DNA of 64,000 nt from Alistipes senegalensis JC50 (GTDB lineage: Bacteria > Bacteroidota > Bacteroidia > Bacteroidales > Rikenellaceae). Position 1 is the stretch's first letter. Every line of letters starts with the position of its first letter. The stretch spans positions 2,604,001 through 2,668,000 of the forward strand of contig NZ_CP102252.1 of NCBI RefSeq assembly GCF_025145645.1. Reading direction: 5' to 3'. Shown here piece by piece: positions 25,722 to 34,709 of this stretch. The translations under genes were made by a program, and so were the position numbers. The notes beneath the pieces are model-generated. The model saw only the letters and a list, made by a program, of their open reading frames with translations. It did not search any database and had not been told where the DNA came from.

Positions 25722-26258
25722 TTAAGCATAGGCCCGGATGTCGAAGTTGGCGATGGCCTGCCGCTCCTCGGCCGTGGCATCGCCCATAACGGCGCATTCT
25801 CCGAAGTCCAGCTCTCCGAGCATCGCATGAACTTCCGCGTCGCGGAGTTCTGCTCTGGCGGGAAGAGACGGAAGCGGAGATCGGGCGCCGGCAGGAACTT
25901 CGGGCTCCGAGAGTTCGCCGTCTTCGCCGATCGGGGGTTGCACGACAAGCCCGTTCCACGACGCCATCGCGGACTTCTCTTCCGAAGCCGGGGCAAATAT
26001 AGCATCTCCGCCTGCCGAGGCGGTGCCGATGTCCGCTCCAGTCCGCTCCAGTCCGCACCGATAGGATTTTGACACGAGAATTTCAGGAGTTTGACGGGGT
26101 GCAGTACCGGCATTCGGCGTGTGAGGGGCAGCGTTATGCCCGGTGTGTTTTTTCTTCGGGCCTTTCAGATTGTCGACGACATATGACGCGAGCCGCCCCC
26201 GGAAAAACAACTGATCCAAACATACGGCGCAGGCGGCAATAAGAATTATGCTGTTCAT
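25722..26258 (-). CDS. Probable TraD-like conjugation protein
   Basis: This 178-residue protein has an N-terminal hydrophobic segment (MNSIILIAACAVCLDQLFF) and a conserved C-terminal block (LGELDFGECAVMGDATAEERQAIANFDI). The latter resembles DUF4122/TraD proteins located between TraC and TraE. The middle region is Pro/Ala-rich and low-complexity. Within it the 10-base-period GTCCGCTCCA repeat is translated as CGLERTGADIG, so the repeat appears to have inserted into, or arisen within, the coding sequence. Confidence 0.65.
   Translation of the reverse strand: MNSIILIAACAVCLDQLFFRGRLASYVVDNLKGPKKKHTGHNAAPHTPNAGTAPRQTPEILVSKSYRCGLERTGADIGTASAGGDAIFAPASEEKSAMASWNGLVVQPPIGEDGELSEPEVPAGARSPLPSLPARAELRDAEVHAMLGELDFGECAVMGDATAEERQAIANFDIRAYA
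26026..26061. repeat. Three-unit 10-base direct repeat, copy 1
   Basis: GTCCGCTCCA twice then GTCCGCACC, starting at 26031. A 36-base stretch is identical to 28361-28396. This copy lies inside the traD-like gene. Confidence 0.75.
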
Positions 26259-26270
26259 GGCAGAAAGAAT

Positions 26271-26867
26271 TTAGACGATGTTATGGTAATTCTGTTCTTG
26301 ATGTATGCAGTTGATCTCGTCGCGGAACATTTCGAGATGGTGCCGTAGGATATTATCTACATAAGATGTTGCGGTCAGTCGCTCGCCGCCGATTTTTTTC
26401 AGGACTTCAAGGATTTTCCGTTTCGTAGGGGCACTGACATAAAGCGAGGCGCGGAGGTCGTAATCCACCCGGACAAGAAATGTTTTTTTGTAGTCGGGCA
26501 ATGTCATCGAACGTCGCCATCGTATGTCCGGTACGGGAACACACTCCGGCTTCACATCCTGCTTTTCGGATACGACCGTTTCGGAAGGCGGAGAATCGAG
26601 ATTTGAAGAATCTTCAGGTGCAGCGACAACGGATACAAGTTCAGTTGTCTGAGGTTGTTCCATCGAGGGCCATCCATCGCTATTTTCCGTTTGCACGGCA
26701 GGCATTGCACAATCGTCAGGTTGCTCCGAAAAGTGTCCGGCTTTATTATGACCTCGTCGCTTCCCGAGGTGCAGCAGCCCTAAGATTGACAAAACGATAA
26801 TGCCTGTGCCAAGAGCGAGTAATGAAATGTCGAGGACACCGGACTCGGATAAAAAGCTGTAAAGCAT
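26271..26867 (-). CDS. DUF3408-family protein (TraC position)
   Basis: This 198-residue protein has an N-terminal membrane helix (LLALGTGIIVLSILGLLHL), a long unstructured linker and a C-terminal DUF3408 domain. The domain contains LPDYKKTFLVRVDYDLRASLYVS and TKRKILEVLKKIGGERLTAT. That domain resembles ribbon-helix-helix-like DNA-binding or partition partners. It is a tandem paralogue of the next gene upstream, from which it differs by the added membrane anchor. Confidence 0.75.
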   Translation of the reverse strand: MLYSFLSESGVLDISLLALGTGIIVLSILGLLHLGKRRGHNKAGHFSEQPDDCAMPAVQTENSDGWPSMEQPQTTELVSVVAAPEDSSNLDSPPSETVVSEKQDVKPECVPVPDIRWRRSMTLPDYKKTFLVRVDYDLRASLYVSAPTKRKILEVLKKIGGERLTATSYVDNILRHHLEMFRDEINCIHQEQNYHNIV

Positions 26868-26890
26868 AATTAGAAATTTTTAAGTCATTG

Positions 26891-27361
26891 TTAAACAAGT
26901 TTTTCAAAATTCCGCTTACGATCGAGCCGGTTTATATCGTCACGGAAAGTTTCGATGTGGTGCTGTAGAATATTATCCACATATGATGTCGCGGATAATC
27001 GTTCACCTCCGATTCTTTTAAGTATCTCCAGAATCTTACGCTTCGTCGATGCATTGACATAAAGTGTGGCTCGGATGCCGTATTCCACAGGAGTGAGAAA
27101 CATTCGTTCATAATCGGACAAGGGTGGTGTTCTCCGACGGCGTGGCTCTTGTGCTGCGGGCACAGACGGGGTTTCATCCGGAATCTTTTCTGTGTCGATC
27201 TCCGGAACAGAGGGCGGTTCGGCGGGAATTGCGTCCGTAGCGGTTCCGGATGGGATCTGTTCCGGAATTACCCGTGTGACCTTTGTAGTGATAGGTAACT
27301 GCCCTGCGATCACCTGTTTTACAAGACTTTCGTCTACTTCGATTTTGGGTTTCTTGGCCAT
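26891..27361 (-). CDS. DUF3408-family protein (TraB position)
   Basis: This 156-residue soluble protein has a Pro/Glu-rich N-terminal half and a C-terminal DUF3408 domain (LSDYERMFLTPVEYGIRATLYV, TKRKILEILKRIGGERLSAT). The domain is nearly identical to the neighbouring paralogue's. It starts 2 bases after the ParA gene, and pairing of a ParA ATPase with such a protein suggests partition or positioning of the element or its transfer machinery. Confidence 0.8.
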   Translation of the reverse strand: MAKKPKIEVDESLVKQVIAGQLPITTKVTRVIPEQIPSGTATDAIPAEPPSVPEIDTEKIPDETPSVPAAQEPRRRRTPPLSDYERMFLTPVEYGIRATLYVNASTKRKILEILKRIGGERLSATSYVDNILQHHIETFRDDINRLDRKRNFEKLV

Positions 27362-27363
27362 TG

Positions 27364-28119
27364 TTATCGGATTTTGAGGAGTGTAAGAATTTCTTCTGTG
27401 AGGATTTCGAGTTGCGCCTCACACGCAAAGGTTCGCGCCGGAGCCAGAAGTGTCGAGCGGCCGACTCCTGTATTGTCCGCAAGCAGCTCCTTGTTGAACT
27501 TCGAGCGGTAAGGAATGTGAGTTGTCATAAGCGACAACCCGAGCTTGCGGATAACGGCCTCGTATCGATCGTAAAGCGGCGTTCGTTCACGACGGTCTAT
27601 CATCGTCCAGAAAAGATAGACGCTTTGTAAAGTAAGGGTCGGATCTTGGGCAAGGTTAGTGGTGAGACTCCGGGCAAAGGAGAGCGTACTTTCCATGACG
27701 ACCTTGTCGGCTTTCATGGGCACAAAGACAGCGTCCAGCGACGCGAGCAGCCGAATGACACCTTCGGCATTGACCGTTCCCGGCAAGTCGTAGAGAATGA
27801 TACGGGGATGGTAGCCGCTTTGCAGCAGCCGCTCGACTTCTTCGGGGGCTTCAGGCGGCATACATTTCAGCACAGGCCAGAGCTTGCGGCCCGTCGCTTT
27901 GAATTGACGTACCAGCAACAGCTTGTGGTAATCGTCATGCTCGATGAGCGACAGTTCCCGCTCACGTTGCGCATGAACGGACCATTGGGGATAGTCGCAG
28001 TCCACGACCAGCACGTCATAGCCTAATGTGTAGTGCAGATGACTGGCGAGTAACATCGTAAATGTCGATTTCCCGATGCCCCCTTTTTGATTGCAGATCG
28101 AAATGCTTGCTTGTTTCAT
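27364..28119 (-). CDS. traA: ParA-family ATPase (TraA)
   Basis: This 251-residue MinD/ParA-type ATPase carries the deviant Walker A motif NQKGGIGKST at 10-19 and VVDCDYPQWS as switch region. It is the first gene of the minus-strand tra operon, as TraA is in CTnDOT-type elements. Role inferred: partition or positioning with the two DUF3408 proteins that follow. The upstream region is the oriT-like intergenic stretch. Confidence 0.88.
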   Translation of the reverse strand: MKQASISICNQKGGIGKSTFTMLLASHLHYTLGYDVLVVDCDYPQWSVHAQRERELSLIEHDDYHKLLLVRQFKATGRKLWPVLKCMPPEAPEEVERLLQSGYHPRIILYDLPGTVNAEGVIRLLASLDAVFVPMKADKVVMESTLSFARSLTTNLAQDPTLTLQSVYLFWTMIDRRERTPLYDRYEAVIRKLGLSLMTTHIPYRSKFNKELLADNTGVGRSTLLAPARTFACEAQLEILTEEILTLLKIR

Positions 28120-28360
28120 TGCTTGTGTGTTTAAATGGTTGTTTGGGTAACTATGCGTCTGTCAAATCATTTATATATACTACCTTATATTTGGACGAAT
28201 AATTGGATGATTATTCGGTCTGCCGCCCTTTCGTTCCTTTGCGCAGATACTCGGTTAAAGATTCGGGTATCCGTCTGAACCGATACTTGTTTTGCGATTC
28301 GCGCAGTTGCCCGAATAATCAATCCTGCCGCAATATACAACAGGGTAAAACGCTTCGGTT

Positions 28361-28396
28361 CCGATGTCCGCTCCAGTCCGCTCCAGTCCGCACCGA
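28361..28396. repeat. Three-unit 10-base direct repeat, copy 2
   Basis: GTCCGCTCCA twice then GTCCGCACC, starting at 28366, inside the tra/mob intergenic region. The 36-base stretch is identical to copy 1. Confidence 0.75.
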
Positions 28397-28527
28397 GGGC
28401 TTTTTTTTGCCCCGAAACGGTTGTAATATTGCATCGGGAACAGACCCGGCCCCGGAAGCCGTAACGGAGGATTTTCGAAATTTCGGTCAGAGATTCTCCG
28501 GCGCGGATTTTTCGCCTCACTTGAGGC

Positions 28528-28585
28528 GAGCGAGCTGTACCTTTGTATGCCGAAAAGTTTTTCGGCATACGAAAGGTGCTCGCTC
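28528..28585. repeat. Long imperfect hairpin upstream of mobA
   Basis: Outer arms GAGCGAGC/GCTCGCTC and inner arms TATGCCGAAAA/TTTTCGGCATA with a few mismatches between them. It is a candidate relaxosome-binding or oriT hairpin. Confidence 0.55.
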
Positions 28586-28635
28586 TGCGAGGCTGGGTGG
28601 CGTTCCCGAGTCACGCCACTTAAACTACCAGACTG

Positions 28636-29055
28636 ATGACAACCACGAAAAAGAGGATCGGACGCCCGACAACGACAGATCCCAGAGTCCACAGGTATAA
28701 TTTCAAACTCACCACGGAAGAGAATATCCGCTTTAAGCAGATGCTTTGTAAGGCAGGATTGGAACATAACCGCAGCCGGTTTATCGTCAAACGAATCTTC
28801 GCCGAGGAGTTCGTTGTCGTCAGACGCGACCCTTTCAAAGTGCAGTTCGTCGCACGGCTGAACGACTTTTATTACCAATTTCAAAAGCTCGGGAACAACT
28901 ATAACTAGATTGTAAAGGTCATCAATTCGCACTTTTCCAACATCGCGATCCCGCATCAGATCGCCGCATTGGAACAGCGAACGAGAGAATTAAAGGCTCT
29001 GAGTATCGAGATTCTCAACCTTGCAAAACAAGCTAAGGAGTGGTTGCGAATATAA
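28636..29055 (+). pseudogene. mobA: Mobilization protein MobA interrupted by an amber codon
   Basis: This would be the DNA-binding accessory of the relaxosome (ribbon-helix-helix type, BmgA/MobA-like). It opens with a basic tail (TTTKKRIGRPTTTDPRVHRYNF) and the core LTTEENIRFKQML. Translation stops at TAG (28906-28908) after KLGNNYN. The same frame then runs on as IVKVINSHFSNIAIPHQIAA to the natural stop at 29053-29055. The continuation overlaps the GTG start of mobB by 16 bases, as expected for a coupled pair. A single CAG-to-TAG change explains everything. Either the protein is truncated to 90 residues or the stop is suppressed. Confidence 0.75.
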
Positions 29056-30266
29056 GATCGGGTTCCTCGCCCGGCGGGGCGTTGCATTACAACAAGGAGA
29101 AAGTAGATAATGACGAGGCCGAAGTGCTCTATTGGCAGAAGATGCTCGAACCGTTCGACAAACACGGACGCCTTGATATTGACGCTTGTATGGATAGTTT
29201 CTGGCCATACCTTGAAGCCAATCGCAGGACTACGAACACGGTTTTCCATGCCTCGCTGAACCCTTCACCGGAGGACAGGCTGACAGACGAACAGCTCCGG
29301 GAAATCGCGCAGGAATACATGGAGCGTATGGGATATGGGAATCAGCCCTACCTTGTTTTCAAGCACAAGGACATTTCCAGAGAGCACCTCCATATCGTGT
29401 CGCTGCGGATCGATGAGCAGGGCCGCAAACTCCCGCACGATTTCGAGGCCCGGCGCTCGATGGAGATTCTGCGTGACTTGGAGCGCAAATACGGCCTGCA
29501 TCCGAGCGTCAAAGGACAGGAACTGACGGACAGGGAGGGCCTGCGTAAGGTGAATTACAAAAAGGGAAACGTCAAACAGCAAATATCGTCCGTCGTCAGA
29601 TCGTGTCTGCGAAATTACAAATGCTCATCCTACGGAGAGTTTCGTACATTGTTGGAAGCCTTCAATGTCTCGGTCGAAGAGCGTACGGGAACTATCGACG
29701 AAAGGAACTATGCCGGTATTGTCTACGGCGCCATGACTGATGACGGCTATGGCATCGGCACTCCGTTCAAATCGAGCCGTATCGGCCGGGATGTCGGCTA
29801 CAAGGCTCTTCAAAAGTATTACGAGCGGTCGAAGAGTGCGCTGAAGCAGGACGGGTCGCTCGACCGGCTGCGACAGACAGTCCGGGATGCCATGAGTCCG
29901 CACAATACGCGGGACGAGTTTCGGCAGCTGCTCAAGGCGGAGAACATCGACGCTATCTTCCGCATCAATCCGGTCGGCAGAATCTATGGCGTGACTTTCA
30001 TTGACCATAACGACGGCATCGTTGCCAACGGGTCGGTGCTGGGAAAAGAGTTCTCGGCGAATGTCTTCAACGAATTGTATCCGGCTCCGAAAGAGGCGCA
30101 ACAGGTTGCAGAACGACACGCGGAACAGAAACACGAGCCGCAAAGCCATACGTCGAATCCGTTAACCGGCATTGTCGATACGGTATTGGATTTGGTCGAC
30201 ACGCAGGCTTATGAAGAACAGCAACGGCTGATACAACGGCGAAAAAAACGACGATTACACAGATAA
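29040..30266 (+). CDS. mobB: Relaxase MobB
   Basis: This 408-residue relaxase/mobilization nuclease of the Bacteroidales MOBP type would nick oriT and lead DNA into the recipient. It uses a GTG start (GTG GTT GCG AAT) inside the 3' end of mobA. The N-terminal domain shows IRSGSSPGGALHYNK, and the metal-binding histidines appear in FKHKDISREHLHIVSLRID. The C-terminal part is the family's usual helical region. A coupling-protein gene (mobC), normally next, is missing. Confidence 0.9.
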   Translation: MVANIRSGSSPGGALHYNKEKVDNDEAEVLYWQKMLEPFDKHGRLDIDACMDSFWPYLEANRRTTNTVFHASLNPSPEDRLTDEQLREIAQEYMERMGYGNQPYLVFKHKDISREHLHIVSLRIDEQGRKLPHDFEARRSMEILRDLERKYGLHPSVKGQELTDREGLRKVNYKKGNVKQQISSVVRSCLRNYKCSSYGEFRTLLEAFNVSVEERTGTIDERNYAGIVYGAMTDDGYGIGTPFKSSRIGRDVGYKALQKYYERSKSALKQDGSLDRLRQTVRDAMSPHNTRDEFRQLLKAENIDAIFRINPVGRIYGVTFIDHNDGIVANGSVLGKEFSANVFNELYPAPKEAQQVAERHAEQKHEPQSHTSNPLTGIVDTVLDLVDTQAYEEQQRLIQRRKKRRLHR

Positions 30267-30878
30267 TGCTATTGAAATTTTGCACGACTGAAAGTGTTCG
30301 TCCGAATTCAAGATTTTGAGGAATTCGATACTATTTGCAGAATGACTAAAAAATCTTGCATTTGTAAATAATATTTAGCACTCATACTTCAAAATCTACA
30401 TTATGGGTGCACATATCAAATTTAGCACGAACATCGTTATTTTAAGAAGTGGCTTGAAGTCGATGTAGATTGGAATTACCCGTTTCGTTCCCGAGTCGAA
30501 GAGATTTGTTAACGCTTGAATATGGATTGAGAGGTAGGTTTAGCCACACGGATATAGAGAAAATATTAAATTCGGACGGACGGAAAAGTTTACTCTGAGC
30601 GTTACGGGATTTTACTTTGGATGATTGATTGTATGAGATTGGAATAGAATGTTGCAAGGTATATAGTGTGGGTTTTATTATAAAGAAAGCATGATCCGGG
30701 CAATATCTACGCAATAATGAATTTAAGGGAATTGTTAATTTTGAATTACACCTTTTTCTCGACCCTCATTTTGTTAGAACTGCTTCATAGAAAATAAGAA
30801 CCAGAACGGAATGTCACGGTTCTTTAATTTTATTATCCTTCCGATTACCCAAAGAGTATATGGGTTTCGGGACAAATA
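30267..30878. other. AT-rich intergenic region with a decayed coding remnant
   Basis: No intact gene is seen. A degraded coding fragment lies at 30426-30598 and is listed separately. The rest shows no recognisable element. This is where the coupling-protein gene of the conjugative element would be expected. Confidence 0.5.
30426..30598 (+). pseudogene. Decayed protein fragment, unrecognised
   Basis: Two frames join into a protein-like sequence: KKWLEVDVDWNYPFRSRVEE in frame from 30426, then LEYGLRGRFSHTDIEKILNS in another frame from about 30512. A small indel between them would have broken the gene. Family not recognised. Confidence 0.3.
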
Positions 30879-32860
30879 TTATTTTTGAGCTTGCATGTCA
30901 AAAAGTATCTTTGCTCCCATTTTGAGTTCTGAATATTTGAGGCAGGGTTTTTCCAGCTCCTCGCCGTCAAAGGTCATGCTGCCGACATATCTGTTTTCCG
31001 GAGAGTTCTCCGGGGCCTCGATCACGATGTCGTTTCCGTTTTCGAGGTGGATCGTCGCGTGTTTGAACAGGGGCGATCCGACGGCGTATTCATCCGAAGC
31101 GGGGCACACGGGATAAAACCCCAAGGCCGAGAATACATACCATGCCGATGTCTGTCCGTTGTCCTCGTCTCCGCAGTATCCGTCTTGTTTGGCGGAGTAG
31201 AGGCGATCCATCACCTCGCGCACCCACCACTGGGCCTTGTGGGGCTGTCCGCAGTAGTCATAGAGGTAGATCATGTGCTGTGCAGGCTGGTTTCCGTGGG
31301 CGTAGTTGCCCATGTCGGCCACCTGCATCTCGGTGATTTCGTGGATGCGGATCCGTAGTAGCTGTCGTCGTAGATCGGCGGCACCACGAACATTGAGTCG
31401 AACATCTGCGCAAAGCTCTTGCGGGCTCCCATCAGGTCGATCAAACCGCCGACATCGTGAAATACCGACCATGTGTAGTGCCATGCGTTGCCCTCTGTGT
31501 ATGCATCGCCCCATTTGTAGGGGCTGAACGGCGACTGGAACGTCCCGTCGGCATTGCGCCCACGCATTAACTTCATTTCGGGGTCGAAGACATTCCTGTA
31601 ATTTTGTGACGCCTTTTCCAGCCGTTTCGCATCTTCGTCCTTGCCGAGCATCTTCGCCACCTGTGCGATGCACCAGTCGTCGTAGGCGTATTCGAGCGTG
31701 CGTGCGACATTCTCGTTGATGCCCACATCGTAGGGGATGTATCCCAGTGTGTTGTAGTACTCGTGTCCGAGGCGCCCCGTGGAGCTCACCGTGGGGTGTA
31801 CCTTCCGGCGTCCTGCGAGCATCGCCTCGTAGAGCGTCGCAATGTCTTCCTCGGGGGTGACACCTTTCAGGATGGCATCCGAAACGACCGACGCCGAGTT
31901 GTTTCCGACCATGCATCCGCGGTGTCCGGGCGATGCCCATTCGGGCAGGAATCCGCTCTCGCGGTAGGCGTTGGCCAGTCCTGCCTGAATCTCGGCGTTG
32001 ACCGACGGATAGACGAGGTTCAGCAGCGGGAACAGACTGCGGAAGGTGTCCCAGAATCCCGTGTCGGTGTACATATAGCCTGGCAGGACCTCACCGTTGT
32101 AGGGGCTGTAATGGACGGGGTTACCGCTTTTGTCGATCTCGTAGAATTTCCGCGGAAAGAGCGTCGAGCGGTATAGACACGAATAGAACGTGCGGTACTG
32201 GCCTACGGTTCCTCCCGCAACCTCGATGCGTCCGAGCACCTCGTCCCAACGCTTCTGCGCCTTGGCCTTTACGGTTTCGAAATCATCTTTTCCCAGCTCC
32301 CCGAGGTTTTGTACGGCCTGCATCTGCGATATGAACGACGAGGCTGCGCGTACCGTTACCTGCTCTCCGCGCCGGGTTTCGAAACCTACCCGCACGAGGG
32401 CGTGTTCGCCGACTAACTGTTCGCCTTCGACGGGCTTCGTGCCGTCATAGATCTGGAAATCCCGGATCTTCCGGTCGAAGCGCACGATAAACCAGTTCTT
32501 GAAGTTGTCGGGCACACCTCCGCTGTTGCGCGTGGTGTATCCCACGACAGTCCGTTTGTCGTGCATGACCCTGATGTACGATCCGCGGTCGAAAGCGTCG
32601 ATCACCACGCCCGACTCGTCCGATTCGGGGAACGTGAAACGCATGATCGCAGCCCGCTCGGTCGGGGCGATCTCGGCCTTGATGTCGTGGTCGGCGAGGT
32701 ATACCGAATAATAGTAGGGGCGTGCCTCCTCCGACTGGTGCGAAAACCAGCTCTGGCGGCTCTCCTCATCGACCTTGTCGCGTCCGCGTACGGGCATGAT
32801 GGAGAACTGCCCGTAGTCGTTGATCCACGGCGAGGGCTGGTGCGTCTGCTTCAGACCTCA
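30879..32860 (-). pseudogene. GH92 alpha-mannosidase, N-terminally truncated and frameshifted
   Basis: This gene would encode a secreted alpha-1,2-type mannosidase acting on N-glycans. Homology begins abruptly at LKQTHQPSPWINDYGQFSIM near 32855, a GH92 signature found well inside the protein, so the signal peptide and start are gone. The frame then changes near 31360. The upstream frame ends DDSYYGS, while the downstream one resumes at RIHEITEMQVADMGNYAHGN; one missing C in the run there accounts for it. The C-terminal part continues to KILFDMQAQK at 30879. Two independent lesions make it a pseudogene unless the frameshift is a sequencing error. Confidence 0.85.
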
Positions 32861-32862
32861 CT

Positions 32863-32896
32863 AAAACCGTCTTACAGCATGTTGTAAGACGGTTTT
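32863..32896. terminator. Hairpin at the GH92 truncation point
   Basis: Arms AAAACCGTCTTACA and TGTAAGACGGTTTT with a 6-base loop, followed by T-rich sequence on the plus strand. It abuts the last recognisable GH92 codon within about 10 bases, so it probably belongs to the sequence that replaced the missing N-terminus. Confidence 0.6.
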
Positions 32897-33019
32897 TCTT
32901 TTATTTTCTTTTGTCATGCATTTATAATACCAGACAGTATTACATAGTTTTACTTTCCTTTTATTTTCTGATTCCGCTTTAATTCTTTTAGCGGATTCTG
33001 GTTGTATACTTGTTTGAGT

Positions 33020-33572
33020 TTATATAGATCCGTATTGGGTTCGATAATAGCTTGTCGATAATTGACGTAATATCCTATAATGTATCAATATAAAGGTTTC
33101 CGGTAAGTATGATTTGCTAAAATCGTTTCTGTGAATAATATTCAATGTCATTTCCCATTCTTTGGGTGATACATTTTTTGCAATCACAAAAGGCTTTCCA
33201 CCATGAATGTGTTGACGCATTGCATATTGAATCATTTCCTAAGATTTCAATAGTCATTTTCTTTCCTCCATTTTCAAGCCCAAGCCATTCGAAGAAATAG
33301 CGATAAATAATCATGGTTTCAGGTATCTCAAGGAGTTTATGGTACTCTTCGATATTTTCGCCAAAGGCTTTCATGAAAAAAGATGTTCCCTTGCCTATTT
33401 TACCTTTTGTACTATTAAGAACAGCTTGAATAGCCCGAATATACTTGCGATTCCAATATTTGCCAATATAGTCCCGATTGTGAGAATAATCTTCACCCAT
33501 ATCCGTAGTGCGACGGATTGGGTGGCATTTCATAGGGAAAGAGTATATGCTCACATTTAACCTATCACACAA
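33020..33572 (-). pseudogene. Frameshifted remnant, possibly a radical-SAM protein C-terminus
   Basis: Two overlapping frames read as one protein. The first runs NVSIYSFPMKCHPI through YIGKYWNRKYIRAIQAVLN to KKMTIEILGN. The second continues with MIQYAMRQHIHGGKPFVIAK and ends at 33020. A one-base indel near 33235 separates them. The IYSFPMK stretch is reminiscent of the C-terminal barrel strand of some radical-SAM enzymes, but no cysteine cluster is present and the assignment is weak. Confidence 0.4.
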
Positions 33573-34081
33573 TTCTTATATGGTTTAGCCCTAAATCCAT
33601 ACAGTTGGTTGGACTTTAGAAATTTGCACGGTTTATGATGGGATAAGGTAACGATTAGGCGACGGCTCTGTTTTCCGCATATTACGCCGATATTCACCAC
33701 CTCAAATAACTGAAGTAAAGATAGTAAATAATCCGAGAAAGCAAATAAAAAACTTCGTTTTTTCGGGTTTCCAGGGCTATTTTTGCATCCCCGCGCCACA
33801 ACGCCCTACCTCTCCGACACCTTGGCTGCGCTGGTCGCTACCGACACAGGGGCAGGGAATATAAGATACAAGGCACCCTATTAGGACCCTTAAAAAAAGG
33901 CAATAGTCTGAAAAATTGGGCTGTTGTATTTTTTATAATAGGACGAGGCAACGAAAAGGCAACGATTCCACTTGCTGCTGCTTGCGTTGGCGTTCACAAT
34001 CTCAAATAACTAGCATAAAAATAATAAAATTATTGCACGAGAAAAAATATCACCTCGATATCCAATAACGAAATTACTACT
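33573..34081. other. Gene-poor stretch with a duplicated sequence
   Basis: No convincing gene is seen. An 80-codon minus-strand frame (33557-33799) is open but has no support. Two related stretches 300 bases apart share TTCAC(C/A)A(C/T)CTCAAATAACT at 33693-33711 and 33993-34011, each preceded by AAGG(T/C)AACGATT. They look like decayed ends of mobile elements. Confidence 0.4.
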
Positions 34082-34425
34082 TCATACCAATATTGTCGTA
34101 CCTTTGAAACACGCCAGACGAAGCAGACATTGGGGATAATAATAAAAATCACGTCCGAACAAAACCGCAGAAGCGTTGTTAAGTTTTCCTTCATGCAACA
34201 GGTTGAATTTTTCGAGGATGGTCGGCAAATCCTCCCTTATGGTCGCTTCGGGCAAACGTCCGCATTTGATGCCCCCAGGTACCGCGCCCATGACGGCATG
34301 TTCGTCAAGGTCGGATATTTTAAGGTCGGAATTCGCCATAGCCTCCCAAGCTTATTTTCCTCCACGCTGCATCAGGTGCTGGTTGTATATTTCCTGCGGC
34401 ATGGTGGATGTCATTTCCGTTTCCA
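34082..34425 (-). pseudogene. Remnant of an AlbA_2-domain (divergent AAA) regulator
   Basis: The fragment includes DLDEHAVMGAVPGGIKCGRLP and LNNASAVLFGRDFYYYPQCL, a signature of ATP-binding putative transcriptional regulators with an AlbA_2 N-terminus. An in-frame TAA interrupts it between GGK and AWEAM, and it is cut off after LARFKGTT-like sequence (here ACFKGTTILV). Both ends and the kinase-like domain are missing. Confidence 0.6.
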
Positions 34426-34430
34426 TACCT

Positions 34431-34709
34431 TTATAACTCATTATCCGTCATCATCCTTCTGCAACGCTTGGAACGAGCAAAACGACATACTTCTATCGGT
34501 TTTGAATCAATGCAGAAATAATCTTCGCCTCCATCTATTTCTGCGGCTATTCTTTCCCGGATTGTATTACATAGGGACAAAGTAATTTTACGTCTGTCAT
34601 TGTATTGTCTGCGGAATATAAGATTGTGAATTTCAATACTATATTCCTGTAACTTTGCAAACAACAATGACTCACTGTCAATGCCAACAGCCTTTGATGT
34701 CATGTTCAA
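34431..34709 (-). pseudogene. IS982-family transposase fragment
   Basis: The fragment carries RRQYNDRRKITLSLCNTIRE and FCIDSKPIEVCRFARSKRC, the first catalytic-Asp region of IS982 transposases. The protein is cut at both ends (a full one is near 290 residues). It abuts the AlbA_2 remnant, consistent with old insertion and decay. Confidence 0.7.

Larger units (their letters stand above)
28120..28635. other. tra/mob intergenic region with oriT-like structure
   Basis: This 516-base gap lies between divergent traA and mobA. It contains a three-unit 10-base repeat (28366-28394), then stacked inverted repeats close to mobA: a 7-base-arm palindrome (28513-28528), a long imperfect hairpin (28528-28585, inner arms TATGCCGAAAA) and a smaller one (28597-28619). 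Bacteroidales elements keep oriT beside the mob genes, so nicking here is plausible. I cannot point to a nic site. Confidence 0.55.

Noticed and set aside
28255..28956. 233-codon minus-strand frame across the tra/mob gap
   Set aside because: It covers mobA and the hairpin region in antisense; the 10-base repeats and oriT-like structure explain the sequence better.
30442..30714. 90-codon minus-strand gene
   Set aside because: The plus strand here holds protein-like fragments in two frames; the minus frame has no start signal or recognisable motif.
33557..33799. 80-codon minus-strand gene
   Set aside because: It lies in a decayed repeat region with no ribosome-binding site and no domain; kept only as part of the intergenic description.
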